Positions 54,985 to 64,000 of a DNA stretch of 64,000 bases are shown here, in pieces; positions within the stretch are counted from its first letter, which is position 1, and every line of letters begins with the position of its first letter. Origin of the DNA: Clostridium sp. CM027 (lineage in GTDB: Bacteria; Bacillota; Clostridia; Clostridiales; Clostridiaceae); NCBI RefSeq assembly GCF_024730565.1, contig NZ_CP077725.1, positions 3,614,501 through 3,678,500 of the forward strand, given 5' to 3'. The notes beneath the pieces were generated by a model. That model worked only from the letters and a program-made list of their open reading frames with translations. It ran no database searches and was not told the DNA's origin. The translations under genes and the position numbers were made by a program.

Positions 54985-56916
54985 ATGAATTTGTTAACAA
55001 TAGAAGAAATGAGTAAAAGTTATAGTGAAAAAATACTCATTAATAAAGTGTCATTAGGTATAAGTGATGGCGATAAAATTGGATTAATAGGAGTTAATGG
55101 AACAGGAAAATCAACTTTTTTAAAAATAATAGCTGGCTTTGAAGTTCCTGATGGGGGAAGAATTTTAAAGGGAAACAAAGTGAATATAGAATATTTATCT
55201 CAAAATCCTAAATTTGACCCAGAAGCTACAGTGCTTGAGCAAATTTTTAAAAGTGAAACTGATGTTATGAAGGTTATAAGAGAATATGAAGTAGCTATGG
55301 AGAAAATGGAGGAAAATCCAGAAGATGAATCCGTTCAAAATACTTTAATGAACCTTAACACTAAGATGGACGCATGTAACGGATGGGAAGTTCAAAATGA
55401 AGCTAAAATAATACTTACAAAGCTTGGAATAACCGATTTTAAGCAGCGAATAGGCAACCTTTCAGGTGGACAAAGAAAAAGAGTCGCTTTGTGTAGTGCT
55501 CTAATTACTCCCTCAGATTTATTAATTTTGGATGAGCCTACAAATCATATGGATAATAAAATAATAGATTGGCTTGAGAAATTTTTAAATAGTAGAAAAG
55601 GTGCACTACTTATGATTACTCATGATAGGTATTTTTTAGATAGAATAACAAATAAAATTATTGAGCTTGATAAGGGTAATCTATATAGTTATCAGGGGAA
55701 TTATAGTGTGTTTTTGGAAAAGAAAGTTGAAAGAATGGCTTTAATGGATACAATAGAGAAAAAAAGAGAGAGTTTATTTAAAAAGGAACTAGCTTGGATA
55801 AGACGTGGGGCTAAAGCTAGAAGTACTAAGCAAAAGGCGAGAATTGACCGTTTTGATGAGCTTCGCGATGGAAAAGTTGATGTAACAAACGAAAAGTTAG
55901 AATTATCCTCGGCATCTACTAGACTTGGTAAAAAGATTATGAATGTAGAGAACATATATAAAGCATATGGTGATAAAAAATTAATTAGTAATTTTAGTCA
56001 TACTTTTACTAGGAGAGATAAAGTAGGTATTATAGGACCTAATGGTATGGGGAAATCTACGCTTATGAATATTTTAAGTGGAGTATTAAGCCCAGATTCA
56101 GGGGTAATAGATTGGGGAGAAACATTGAAAATTGGCTTTTTCCATCAAGAAAATGGTGAGATGAACGAAAAGCTACGTGCTATAGAGTACATTCGAGAAG
56201 GTGCAGAATATATAACTACAGGCGATGGAGAACAGGTTACAGCTTCTCAAATGCTTGAGAGATTCTTATTTGATGGAACTACTAAGCATTCATTTATTTC
56301 TAGTTTATCCGGTGGAGAAAAACGAAGACTATATTTATTAAGGATTCTTATGGAAGCTCCAAATGTACTATTTTTAGATGAGCCAACTAATGACTTTGAT
56401 ATTCAAACTCTAGCAGTACTCGAAGATTATTTAGATGGGTTTAGTGGTGTGGTTATAACTGTATCTCATGATAGATACTTTTTAGATAGAGTATCTGACA
56501 AAATATTCAGTTTTGAGGGAAATGAAAAGATAATTCAATTTGTAGGTAATTATTCTGAGTATAAAGAATATATAGAAAAAAATCCGAATTTACTAGAAGT
56601 AGATAAAGAAGACAAAAAAGATGTAAATGAAGAGGTTGCAAGCAGTAAAGATGAGGCAATTAAAGAAGAGAAGCTTTTGAAAATTACATTTAAAGAGCAG
56701 AAAGAATTTGATGAAATCGACGGTAAAATTGAGCAAAAGGAAGCAGAACTTGTGGATATTAATAAAAAAATCAATGATGGAAGTAGTGATTTTGAATATT
56801 TGCAGAAACTAGTTAAGCAGCAAAAGAATATTGGAGTTGAAGCTGAACAGCTAATGGTGCGATGGACATATTTAAATGAATTAGTTGAGAAAATAGAGCA
56901 GCAGAAAAACAATTAA
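54985..56916 (+). CDS. ABC-F family ATPase (Uup/YdiF-like)
   Basis: 643 residues, two ABC domains without membrane segments. Domain 1: GVNGTGKSTFL, LSGGQRKR, LLILDEPTNHMD. Linker: KKELAWIRRGAKARSTKQKA, the P-site tRNA-interaction motif region. Domain 2: GPNGMGKSTLM, LSGGEKRR, LFLDEPTNDFD. A C-terminal coiled coil (about 540-640) is of the Uup type. Such proteins act on the ribosome or on DNA, not in transport. ATG 54985 follows AAAAGGATGGTATGT; the frame is open 13 codons further without a ribosome site. Confidence 0.93.
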   Translation: MNLLTIEEMSKSYSEKILINKVSLGISDGDKIGLIGVNGTGKSTFLKIIAGFEVPDGGRILKGNKVNIEYLSQNPKFDPEATVLEQIFKSETDVMKVIREYEVAMEKMEENPEDESVQNTLMNLNTKMDACNGWEVQNEAKIILTKLGITDFKQRIGNLSGGQRKRVALCSALITPSDLLILDEPTNHMDNKIIDWLEKFLNSRKGALLMITHDRYFLDRITNKIIELDKGNLYSYQGNYSVFLEKKVERMALMDTIEKKRESLFKKELAWIRRGAKARSTKQKARIDRFDELRDGKVDVTNEKLELSSASTRLGKKIMNVENIYKAYGDKKLISNFSHTFTRRDKVGIIGPNGMGKSTLMNILSGVLSPDSGVIDWGETLKIGFFHQENGEMNEKLRAIEYIREGAEYITTGDGEQVTASQMLERFLFDGTTKHSFISSLSGGEKRRLYLLRILMEAPNVLFLDEPTNDFDIQTLAVLEDYLDGFSGVVITVSHDRYFLDRVSDKIFSFEGNEKIIQFVGNYSEYKEYIEKNPNLLEVDKEDKKDVNEEVASSKDEAIKEEKLLKITFKEQKEFDEIDGKIEQKEAELVDINKKINDGSSDFEYLQKLVKQQKNIGVEAEQLMVRWTYLNELVEKIEQQKNN

Positions 56917-56951
56917 ATCATCACCCACTTATACAAGTGGGTGATTTTGTT
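56915..56951 (+). terminator. ABC-F terminator made of a family B repeat fragment
   Basis: AATCACCCACTT-like stem (ATCACCCACTT-ATAC-AAGTGGGTGAT) followed by TTTGTTT. The right arm and following TTTCTGAAATGTTATTG match the last boxes of the modular repeat at 1883-1910 (minus strand). Confidence 0.75.
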
Positions 56952-57011
56952 TCTGAAATGTTATTGAAAATTTATGAGTGATAAGTTTATTTAATAAAGA
57001 AGGTATGGTCT

Positions 57012-59378
57012 GTGGATAAAAATAGAGATATAAAAATATCTGTGCGTAACTTAGTAGAGTTTGTACTAAGGGCTGGCGATTTAGATATGAGGTTTATGGG
57101 GAGTAGCAGAGCTGTAGAGGGAACCAAAGCACATCAAAAAATTCAAAGTGAGAATAAAGAAAAGTATTCGGTATTACTTGGAGAAGAATATCGCGCTGAG
57201 GTAAGTTTAAAACACAGTATACTATATAATGGGGCCTCGATTATAATTGAGGGGCGTGCTGATGGTATTCTAATCAAAAATAATAAAGTTACCATAGATG
57301 AAATTAAAACAGTTGCTAAAGATATAGAACTTATTAAGGAAGATTATAATAGTCTTCACTGGGCTCAAGCCAAATGTTATGCATATATATATGGGATTCA
57401 AAATAATCTTGGGCTTATTAATGTTCAATTAACCTATTATGAAATAGATACGCAAAAAACTAAGCAGTTTATCAAAGCTTTTTCAATTGAAAAACTACAA
57501 GAATTTTTTGATGAAATTATCTCTAGCTATTTTGTATGGGCAAATATTGCTAGTGAGTGGAATAAGGAAAGAGATAGTACTATAAAAGAGTTGTTGTTTC
57601 CGTTTGAAAATTATAGGGACGGTCAAAGGGAACTAGCTGTCTGCGTATATAAAACAGTAGTAGAGAAAAAGAAAATGTTTGTGCAAGCCCCCACAGGAAT
57701 AGGTAAAACTATATCTACTTTGTTTCCGGTGGTTAAAGCTATGGGAGAAGGGCATACCACAAAGATTTTTTACCTAACAGCCAAAACTATAACAAGACGA
57801 GTTGCAGAGGATGCCTTTGATAAAATGAAATCAAATGGACTTAAATTTAAGACGATTACACTAACAGCAAAGGATAAAGTATGTCTTAGTAAAGGTAGTG
57901 CATGTAATCCGCAGCAATGTAAATTTGCAAAAGGACATTTTGATAGAGTTAATGAAGCGCTACTTGATATTCTGAAAAATGAAAATACATTTAGCAGAGA
58001 AATAATTGAGATATACTCAAATAAATATAACGTATGTCCATTTGAGTTTTCATTGGATTTAACTGTGTGGGCTGACAGCGTTATATGCGATTATAATTAT
58101 GTATTTGATCCTAGGGTTTACTTAAAAAGATTCTTTACTGATAACAGTGGGGAATATACTTTTTTGGTTGATGAGGCTCATAACTTAGTGGATAGAGCTA
58201 GAGAAATGTTTTCAGCGCAAATTAGTAAAAAATTGATTATGCAATTGAAAAAAGATATAAAAGGTCTTGACGATCAAATGTACAAAGTTTTGAATAAGTT
58301 AAATGCTCTTATCAACAGCATGAAGAAAATGTGTAATGAAGATGGATATTACAAACAAAATGCTGAACCAGTGGATGTATATAACCTCCTTACGAGGCTT
58401 ACTAAAATATTAGAAAAATGGCTCACGAAAAATGAAAAATCTGAAACATATGATAGTTTTTTAGAATTGTATTTTAACTCTTTGAGTTTTATTCGGGTAG
58501 CTGAACTTTATGATGATAAATATATAACCTATGTAGAAAGTGGGTTAGATGACGTAGTATTAAAAATGTTTTGCTTGGATCCATCTAAGCTTTTAAGCGA
58601 GGCGTCAAAAAGAGGTCAATCAGTGATATACTTCTCTGCAACGCTACTACCATTAGTATACTTTAAAGAGATTTTGGGTGGAGAAAGTAAGGATTACCAT
58701 TTAACGCTGAATTCTCCCTTTGACAAAAGTAAGCTTAGGGTAATGGTAGCTAAGGACATTTCTACTAAATATAAATATAGAGAAAATAGTTACCTAAAGA
58801 TAGTAGAGTACATATATTCTGTAATAAGTGCTAAGAATGGAAATTATATGGTGTTTTTTCCTTCATATAAATATATGGAGGAAGTGTGTAATAGTTTTAC
58901 GCAAAAGTATCCACATATCAAAGTAAGTATCCAAACCAATTCTATGACTGAAGATGCCAGGGAAGAATTTTTGCAAAACTTTAGTAGTTCGAGTGATGAG
59001 AATATTTTAGGTTTTGGAGTTTTAGGTGGTATATTTTCTGAAGGTATTGATTTAAAAGGTGATGCATTAATTGGTGTTATAATCATCGGTGTAGGTCATC
59101 CTATGATTTGCTTTGAACGGGAAATTATTAAAGAATACTTTAATAATAAAAGCAATTGTGGCTATGAATATTCTTATATGTACCCAGGTATGAATAAAGT
59201 ACTACAGGCGGCGGGAAGGGTAATTAGAACAGAGGAAGATAGTGGGATCGCGCTATTAATAGATGATAGATTCCTTAACCAAAGGTATAGACGACTTTTC
59301 CCAAAGGAATGGGACAATTATCATATAATAAATAATAGCACTCATGCTAAAAAAGAGATTTGTGAATTTTGGGAATAA
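57012..59378 (+). CDS. Rad3/DinG-type ATP-dependent DNA helicase with N-terminal nuclease-like domain
   Basis: 788 residues. The first 180 contain a PD-(D/E)XK-like core (IIEGRADGILIKNNKVTIDE, IKTV). Superfamily 2 helicase follows: Walker A QAPTGIGKTIS, DEAH in FLVDEAHNLVDRA, motif VI VLQAAGRVIRTEEDSG. Cysteines in DKVCLSKGSACNPQQCKFAK and NVCPFEFS are placed like the XPD/DinG [4Fe-4S] ligands. It probably unwinds 5'-3' in repair. GTG 57012 after AAGAAGGTATGGTCT. Whether the nuclease is active cannot be told. Confidence 0.87.
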   Translation: MDKNRDIKISVRNLVEFVLRAGDLDMRFMGSSRAVEGTKAHQKIQSENKEKYSVLLGEEYRAEVSLKHSILYNGASIIIEGRADGILIKNNKVTIDEIKTVAKDIELIKEDYNSLHWAQAKCYAYIYGIQNNLGLINVQLTYYEIDTQKTKQFIKAFSIEKLQEFFDEIISSYFVWANIASEWNKERDSTIKELLFPFENYRDGQRELAVCVYKTVVEKKKMFVQAPTGIGKTISTLFPVVKAMGEGHTTKIFYLTAKTITRRVAEDAFDKMKSNGLKFKTITLTAKDKVCLSKGSACNPQQCKFAKGHFDRVNEALLDILKNENTFSREIIEIYSNKYNVCPFEFSLDLTVWADSVICDYNYVFDPRVYLKRFFTDNSGEYTFLVDEAHNLVDRAREMFSAQISKKLIMQLKKDIKGLDDQMYKVLNKLNALINSMKKMCNEDGYYKQNAEPVDVYNLLTRLTKILEKWLTKNEKSETYDSFLELYFNSLSFIRVAELYDDKYITYVESGLDDVVLKMFCLDPSKLLSEASKRGQSVIYFSATLLPLVYFKEILGGESKDYHLTLNSPFDKSKLRVMVAKDISTKYKYRENSYLKIVEYIYSVISAKNGNYMVFFPSYKYMEEVCNSFTQKYPHIKVSIQTNSMTEDAREEFLQNFSSSSDENILGFGVLGGIFSEGIDLKGDALIGVIIIGVGHPMICFEREIIKEYFNNKSNCGYEYSYMYPGMNKVLQAAGRVIRTEEDSGIALLIDDRFLNQRYRRLFPKEWDNYHIINNSTHAKKEICEFWE

Positions 59379-59410
59379 GGAATTGTAAAAATAATATTAT
59401 CTAAGAAAAT

Positions 59411-59441
59411 AAAAAAACTTGAGCATTTGCTCAAGTTTTTT
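59411..59441 (+). terminator. Helicase gene terminator
   Basis: AAAAACTTGAGC-ATTT-GCTCAAGTTTTT, perfect 12-bp stem, followed by TATAT. Confidence 0.92.
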
Positions 59442-60111
59442 ATATACAAATAATTAAAGTCTATTTATAAGATACTGTGGGGGGATAAAAAAGGAAACTA
59501 ATTTAATAATAACCGCTACAGATACATCTACATAAAATATTTTCCTTTTTATAGTTGGGGGTATTTAATTTTAAAGGGATTATATCAAAATAAGTTTCCT
59601 ATATATAAACGGTATATTTCGACTTATTTCTTACTCTAAGATTAACATGTATTACACATATAGTCAATGGGATTTTTAAAAGTTTAATATAAACTGATTA
59701 AAAATGAAAATAGATAAATATATTCGACAAAATATAATGAAATTTACATTTTCATTTAGTGATTTATCAGTGATGTTATAACATTTTTGTAAAAAATTAA
59801 TTCTAACTAGTTTTATATTTTACTTATATCGTATTCTCTCTATAGGTTAGTTAGCTATATAGGTTGACGATTTCCTATACTATTAATTAAATAAGTAATA
59901 GTAACAGGAGCTTAAAAGGTTTTTGGGGGTATTTTTTACAGAAAATTAATAATAATATAGCATTTATAGTGCTAGAATATAATATAAGAATAACAATGCT
60001 GAAAGTGCTAAATTAAAATTATTATATTTAGTTTACTGCTTACACATGTTAAAGTAGATAACAATTAATAATTGTTATTTACTTCAGAAAATGATAGGGG
60101 GAATAGTATAA
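59442..60111. other. 670-base gene-free AT-rich region
   Basis: No reading frame with a ribosome site, no tRNA, riboswitch or repeat-family member was found. Poly-A/T runs and several weak -10 like boxes (TATACT at 59876) are present. The last bases hold AGGGGGAATAGTATAA, the ribosome site of the next gene. Confidence 0.4.
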
Positions 60112-60528
60112 ATGTTTGTTAAATCTTCTAGAGAAGTTTATGGCTGGGATAGATTTTCAACAGCAACCTTATTGATAGGAATATTTTTGTTAGTAGCTAG
60201 GTATTCATGGATTTTAGGAACAGCACTTATTATATATTCAATTTGGAGATGTAGGTCAACTAATGTACATGGGAGAAATAATGAAAAATTTGTTTTTGAA
60301 AATATAGAAAGACATTTTTATCGTAAAATCAATAATTTAAAACAAAATATTAAACTAATTAATATTAAAATTAAAAATTATAGACCTATAGAGAGATTAA
60401 AGGAAAAAAAGAAGTATATAATAACTAGCTGTCCTAAATGTGAACAAAAATTAAGATTACCAAGAGGAAAAGGTAAAATTATTATAACTTGCTCAAAGTG
60501 CTGTAGCGAGTTTAGGTTGAAGACATAA
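60112..60528 (+). CDS. Zinc-ribbon membrane protein of unknown function
   Basis: 138 residues: membrane hairpin about residues 18-46 (STATLLIGIFLLVARYSWIL, GTALIIYSIW), basic middle (NLKQNIKLINIKIKNYR), and a C-terminal zinc ribbon CPKC-x14-CSKC of the MJ0042/zinc_ribbon type. ATG 60112 after AGGGGGAATAGTATAA. Single gene ended by a strong hairpin. Role unknown. Confidence 0.72.
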   Translation: MFVKSSREVYGWDRFSTATLLIGIFLLVARYSWILGTALIIYSIWRCRSTNVHGRNNEKFVFENIERHFYRKINNLKQNIKLINIKIKNYRPIERLKEKKKYIITSCPKCEQKLRLPRGKGKIIITCSKCCSEFRLKT

Positions 60529-60563
60529 AAAAAAGATATCCTTTTAAAGGATATCTTTTTTTT
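60526..60563. terminator. Bidirectional terminator
   Basis: AAAAAAGATATCCTT-TTA-AAGGATATCTTTTTT, flanked by A and T runs. Serves the zinc-ribbon gene and perhaps the AbrB-like gene converging from the right. Confidence 0.9.
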
Positions 60564-60612
60564 ATTGTTAGGCTTATATGCCCTATTTTATTTAATAAAA
60601 AATTATCTTGAA

Positions 60613-60858
60613 TTATTTACCTGAACCTAACTCAGCAAGACAGTCTTTACAAATATTTTTACCTTTGTAGTTTACAACGTCTCTTGCATTTTGACAGAAA
60701 ATACAAGCTGGTTCATATTTTTTAAGAATAATTTGATCACCATCTACATAGATTTCTAAAGCGTCCTTGATATCTATATCCAAAGTTCTTCTCAATTCTA
60801 TAGGAATAACAATTCTTCCAAGTTCGTCCACTTTTCTTACAATACCTGTTGATTTCAT
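60613..60858 (-). CDS. abrB: AbrB-family transition-state regulator
   Basis: 81 residues. SpoVT-AbrB swapped-hairpin DNA-binding domain (STGIVRKVDELGRIVIPIEL, RRTLDIDIKDALEIYVDGDQ) followed by a C-terminal CIFC...CKDC cluster that may bind zinc. Clostridial AbrB proteins control the switch from growth to solvent formation and sporulation. ATG 60858 after GAGGAGGAAATTAA. Several paralogues are usual, so its regulon is not defined. Confidence 0.92.
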   Translation of the reverse strand: MKSTGIVRKVDELGRIVIPIELRRTLDIDIKDALEIYVDGDQIILKKYEPACIFCQNARDVVNYKGKNICKDCLAELGSGK

Positions 60859-61112
60859 TTAATTTCCTCCTCAAACATCTTTCGACTTATTTATAATTAA
60901 ATTGTAGCAAAAATAACATAAAACGTCAATAGGTTTATGAAAATATTTAAGAAAAATAATAAAAATTAACAAACTTTTACGTATTATGCAAAAAAAATAT
61001 AATGGTCTGTCATTTTAAACATTATTATAATATCTTATACAATATACATAAAATTTTAATAATTACAATATTCATAATAGATTGTAATTGGTGTAAATCA
61101 TGATAGTAAATA

Positions 61113-61146
61113 AAAAAAGGTTAGTACAGTGGGTACTAACCTTTAA
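61113..61146 (-). terminator. yajQ terminator
   Basis: AAAGGTTAGTAC-AGTG-GGTACTAACCTTT; on the minus strand followed by TTTTATTT. Confidence 0.88.
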
Positions 61147-61154
61147 AAATGTAA

Positions 61155-61646
61155 CTATCTATAATTAGTGAATTGTAGGGGAATATCAAAATCTTTCGAT
61201 TTTATTAAAGCCATTACTTGCTGTAGATCGTCAAGGTCCTTACCGGTAACCCTTAGCTGATTATCCATAATTTGAGCTTGAACTTTAATTTTGCTGGATT
61301 TAATTTCAGCAATTATTTTTTTCGATTTTTCAGTAGAAATACCTTTTACAATTTTGGCTGTTTGCCTTGCAGAACCTAATGTAGCAGGTTCTTGTTTACC
61401 TAGATCTAATGCTTTTCCAGATATACCTCTTTTAATTAACTTACTTACAAGAACGTCTATAACTGATTTTAATTTAAAATCATCATCAGATATTATTTTA
61501 ATATCTTCTTTTCCTAGGTTAATTTCAGTAATAGTATTTCTAAAATCATACCTTTGTTTAACTTCTTTCAATGCTTGGTTTATTGCATTGTCTACTTCTT
61601 GCATATCGACATCTGATACTATGTCAAACGAATGTGCAGTTGCCAT
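61155..61646 (-). CDS. yajQ: YajQ family nucleotide-binding protein
   Basis: 163 residues made of two RRM-like alpha/beta halves ([80 protein letters not shown]). The family binds cyclic di-GMP in some bacteria and nucleic acids or nucleotides in others; its role in clostridia is unproven. ATG 61646 after TAGGAGGTTTTTAATT. Confidence 0.93.
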   Translation of the reverse strand: MATAHSFDIVSDVDMQEVDNAINQALKEVKQRYDFRNTITEINLGKEDIKIISDDDFKLKSVIDVLVSKLIKRGISGKALDLGKQEPATLGSARQTAKIVKGISTEKSKKIIAEIKSSKIKVQAQIMDNQLRVTGKDLDDLQQVMALIKSKDFDIPLQFTNYR

Positions 61647-61972
61647 AATTAAAAACCTCCTATATATTTTTATGTTAATTAATAGAATCTTATTAATTAA
61701 TAGTAGATTAATAATTTGAAAATGTCCAGTAGTTAATGAGTAAAAATTATAAAAACTATAAACTTGATAGCGATTTGTTTATTTATGAAATGTTATTAAA
61801 TCATGAAAATCAAATGTTTGATATGTTTTAAATATCATAAAGTTGACGAAAATAGATAATAATACATGTTTTGATTAAAACAAATACAAAGTTCGTCGCC
61901 ATAAAGGTACAAATTTTTTAAAATAATGTTATACTATTGTAAGAAATTATTACGTATGAGAGGAAGAAATAT
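61647..61972. other. Divergent yajQ-recQ spacer
   Basis: AT-rich. TATACT at 61930-61935 is a probable -10 box for recQ with a poor -35. Nothing else recognised. Confidence 0.4.
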
Positions 61973-64000
61973 ATGTTGCGTGAAGCACAAGAAAAATTAA
62001 AAAAGTATTATGGATATGATAATTTTAGAAAAGGACAAGAAAATGTAATAGAGAGTATAATAAGCGGAAAAGATACCTTTGCTGTAATGCCTACTGGTGC
62101 AGGGAAATCGGTGTGTTACCAGATACCTGCTCTAATGCTAAAAGGAGTAACACTCGTAATATCACCACTTATATCGCTTATGAAGGATCAAGTAGATACA
62201 TTGAATAGTATAGGGATAGCTGCAACATATATAAATAGCTCATTAAGTATTAATGAAGTTAATGAAAGAATTGATAAGGTAGCGCTTGGGGAGTTTAAGC
62301 TTCTTTATGTTGCCCCAGAAAGGTTAGAATCAGACTTCTTCTGCAATATGTTAAATAGATTAACAATATCGCTTTTAGCAGTGGATGAAGCTCATTGTGT
62401 ATCTCAATGGGGACATGATTTTAGAACCAGTTATGCAGCAATTTCTAGTTTGATAGAAAAATTACAAGAAAGACCAATTATAGCAGCATTTACAGCTACT
62501 GCAACAGAGGAAGTAAGGTTAGACGTTATAAAGTTATTAAAATTAAGAGAGCCGGATGTTTATGTAACTGGTTTTAATAGAGAAAATTTGAGCTTTACTG
62601 TTATTCGTGGAGAAAACAAAAGAGATTTTGTATTAGAATACATTCAAGATAATAAAGACCAAGTAGGGATAATATACACTTCTACAAGGAAGGAAACGAA
62701 TAATCTCTATGAGCTTTTGAATAAAAAGGGATATAGTGTTGGAAGATACCATGCGGGGCTAGGAGATGAAGAGCGAAAACAAAACCAAGAAAAGTTTTTG
62801 TATGACGATATCAACATTATTATAGCTACAAATGCTTTTGGAATGGGAATAGATAAATCAAATGTTCGATATGTAATTCATTATAATTTGCCAAAGAGTA
62901 TGGAATCTTATTATCAAGAAGCGGGACGTGGAGGCAGAGATGGAGAGCCTAGCGAATGTATACTGTTATTTTCTGCAGCAGATGTGTTACTTCAAAAATT
63001 TTTTATAGAACAAAGTGTCGTATCACCTCAAAGGAAGGTAAATGAATATAAGAAACTTCAAGCTATGGTGGATTATTCACATACTTCAAGATGTTTACGA
63101 CAGTTTATTTTGGAATATTTTGGCGAAGAAAATGTTCAAGATAAATGTGACAATTGCAGTACATGCAATGATGAAAGTGAACTGGTAGATATAACTATAG
63201 AGGCACAAAAAATATTTTCTTGCATCTTTAGGATGAAGGAGAGGTATGGTACTTCATTAATTGCAGAAGTACTTCGTGGCTCAAAGAATAAAAAAGTTTT
63301 GGAACTTGGATTTGATAAGTTATCTACCTATGGGATAATAAAGCAATATACTGTTAAAGAGATAAGAGACCTCATAAATGTGCTTACGGCAGAAGAATAT
63401 CTTTCACTTGCAGATGGTCAATTTCCGGTGGTTCATTTAAAAGATAAAGCAGTGGCAGTACTTAAAAATGAAGAAAAAGTGTATCAAAAGGTTGAGAAAA
63501 AGAAAGCTAAGGTAGCTCGCGATACTGGTTTGTTTGAAATATTGAGGTCCCTTCGAAAAGAAATTTCAGACCGGGAAAAAGTTCCACCTTATATTGTGTT
63601 TGCAGATAGCGCGTTAAGAGAGATGAGCGAATATTTCCCAGTAAATAATAAAGAAATGCTAAACATTAAAGGGGTAGGAGAATCTAAGCTTAAGAAGTAT
63701 GGTGAGGAATTCATTCAGGTTATAAAAAAATATATGCAGGAAAACAATATAGAACTAAAGGCAGAAATACTATATAATGAAAATGATGAGAAGGTTCAAA
63801 CTGAATGTGCGGTAGAAAAAGCTTGCGAAAATGAAGGAAAGATCCCTAGCTATGTTATTACTTATAATATGTATAAAGAGGGTAAAAGCATAGAGGACAT
63901 AATTTACGAGAGAAAATTAAAAAGCCTCACAGTACAAGAACATATATTTAAATGTGCTTATGAGGGTTTTGATGTTAATTTAGATGATTTTATTCCAAAA
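61973..64000 (+). CDS. recQ: ATP-dependent DNA helicase RecQ (cut by window end)
   Basis: 676 codons are present, open to the window edge. The start is ATG 61973 after GAGAGGAAGAAATAT. RecQ layout: Walker A MPTGAGKSVCYQ (about residues 39-50), DEAH in AVDEAHCVSQWGHDF (about 136), helicase C domain with ATNAFGMGIDKSNVRYVIHY and QEAGRGGRDG. The RecQ-Ct zinc site is CLRQFILEYF...CDNCSTCND (about 372-402). An HRDC domain (about 515-590) and the start of a C-terminal HTH_40-type domain (SYVITYNMYKEGKSIEDIIY) follow. It unwinds DNA 3'-5' in recombination repair. Confidence 0.95.
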   Translation, partial: MLREAQEKLKKYYGYDNFRKGQENVIESIISGKDTFAVMPTGAGKSVCYQIPALMLKGVTLVISPLISLMKDQVDTLNSIGIAATYINSSLSINEVNERIDKVALGEFKLLYVAPERLESDFFCNMLNRLTISLLAVDEAHCVSQWGHDFRTSYAAISSLIEKLQERPIIAAFTATATEEVRLDVIKLLKLREPDVYVTGFNRENLSFTVIRGENKRDFVLEYIQDNKDQVGIIYTSTRKETNNLYELLNKKGYSVGRYHAGLGDEERKQNQEKFLYDDINIIIATNAFGMGIDKSNVRYVIHYNLPKSMESYYQEAGRGGRDGEPSECILLFSAADVLLQKFFIEQSVVSPQRKVNEYKKLQAMVDYSHTSRCLRQFILEYFGEENVQDKCDNCSTCNDESELVDITIEAQKIFSCIFRMKERYGTSLIAEVLRGSKNKKVLELGFDKLSTYGIIKQYTVKEIRDLINVLTAEEYLSLADGQFPVVHLKDKAVAVLKNEEKVYQKVEKKKAKVARDTGLFEILRSLRKEISDREKVPPYIVFADSALREMSEYFPVNNKEMLNIKGVGESKLKKYGEEFIQVIKKYMQENNIELKAEILYNENDEKVQTECAVEKACENEGKIPSYVITYNMYKEGKSIEDIIYERKLKSLTVQEHIFKCAYEGFDVNLDDFIPK

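Overview
The window is AT-rich, mostly intergenic-poor DNA that reads as a spore-forming Clostridium sensu stricto (low-GC Firmicutes). Supporting signs are an alpha/beta-type small acid-soluble spore protein, a YtxC-like sporulation protein, a PdaB-like deacetylase, DUF4364 and TSCPD proteins, two T-box leaders, strong GGAGG ribosome sites with frequent GTG/TTG starts, and very AT-rich spacers. The species cannot be fixed from this sequence.

Layout. 1-1.83 kb: the end of a TPR gene and the permease and ATPase of a NitT/TauT-type ABC importer (minus strand). 2.4-6.7 kb: a 1426-residue 2-hydroxyacyl-CoA dehydratase activase fusion. 6.7-12.5 kb: an accessory segment with a small reading frame broken by an in-frame TGA, a PadR regulator with its operator, leader peptide and membrane-protein partner, an Xre/DUF2178 pair with palindromic operators, an IS3-family element lodged in a terminator, and a lipoprotein. 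12.5-13.5 kb: the substrate-binding protein that probably belongs to the importer at 0.3-1.8 kb. 13.6-16.7 kb: T-box and valS. 17.5-23.2 kb: a first oligopeptide importer (BCDFA). 23.5-35.2 kb: folC, small conserved genes, a PdaB-like deacetylase, an SSB-like protein, lysine/diaminopimelate genes (dapH, aminotransferase, dapB, dapA), a SASP, a methyltransferase and Hsp33. 35.5-36.0 kb: five tRNA genes (Val, Asp, Phe, Gly, Cys). 36-39.2 kb: DUF6873, YtxC and infC-rpmI-rplT with an L20-type leader and an AUU start for infC. 39.3-42.1 kb: TrkH/TrkA potassium uptake and an rRNA/tRNA methyltransferase. 42.2-48.6 kb: T-box, pheS, pheT, a group IIC intron just past the pheT terminator, then zapA. 48.9-54.8 kb: a second oligopeptide importer (ABCDF plus a 62-residue membrane protein). 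55-64 kb: an ABC-F ATPase, a Rad3/DinG-type helicase, a zinc-ribbon membrane protein, an AbrB-type regulator, YajQ, and a RecQ helicase cut by the window end.

Most interesting are the non-coding repeats. One family forms long imperfect palindromes of about 190-240 nt around a conserved core (TTTGAGCGNNAGCGAGTTT), with three copies, each just 3' of a gene. A second, modular family (AATCATC-box, AACGAC-TTCAGAAGG stem, AAGTGGGTGA box) has five full or partial copies and looks like non-autonomous mobile DNA. Two copies of the first family in opposite orientation border the accessory segment that lies between the ABC importer and its binding protein. I saw no CRISPR array, phage module or classical defence system.
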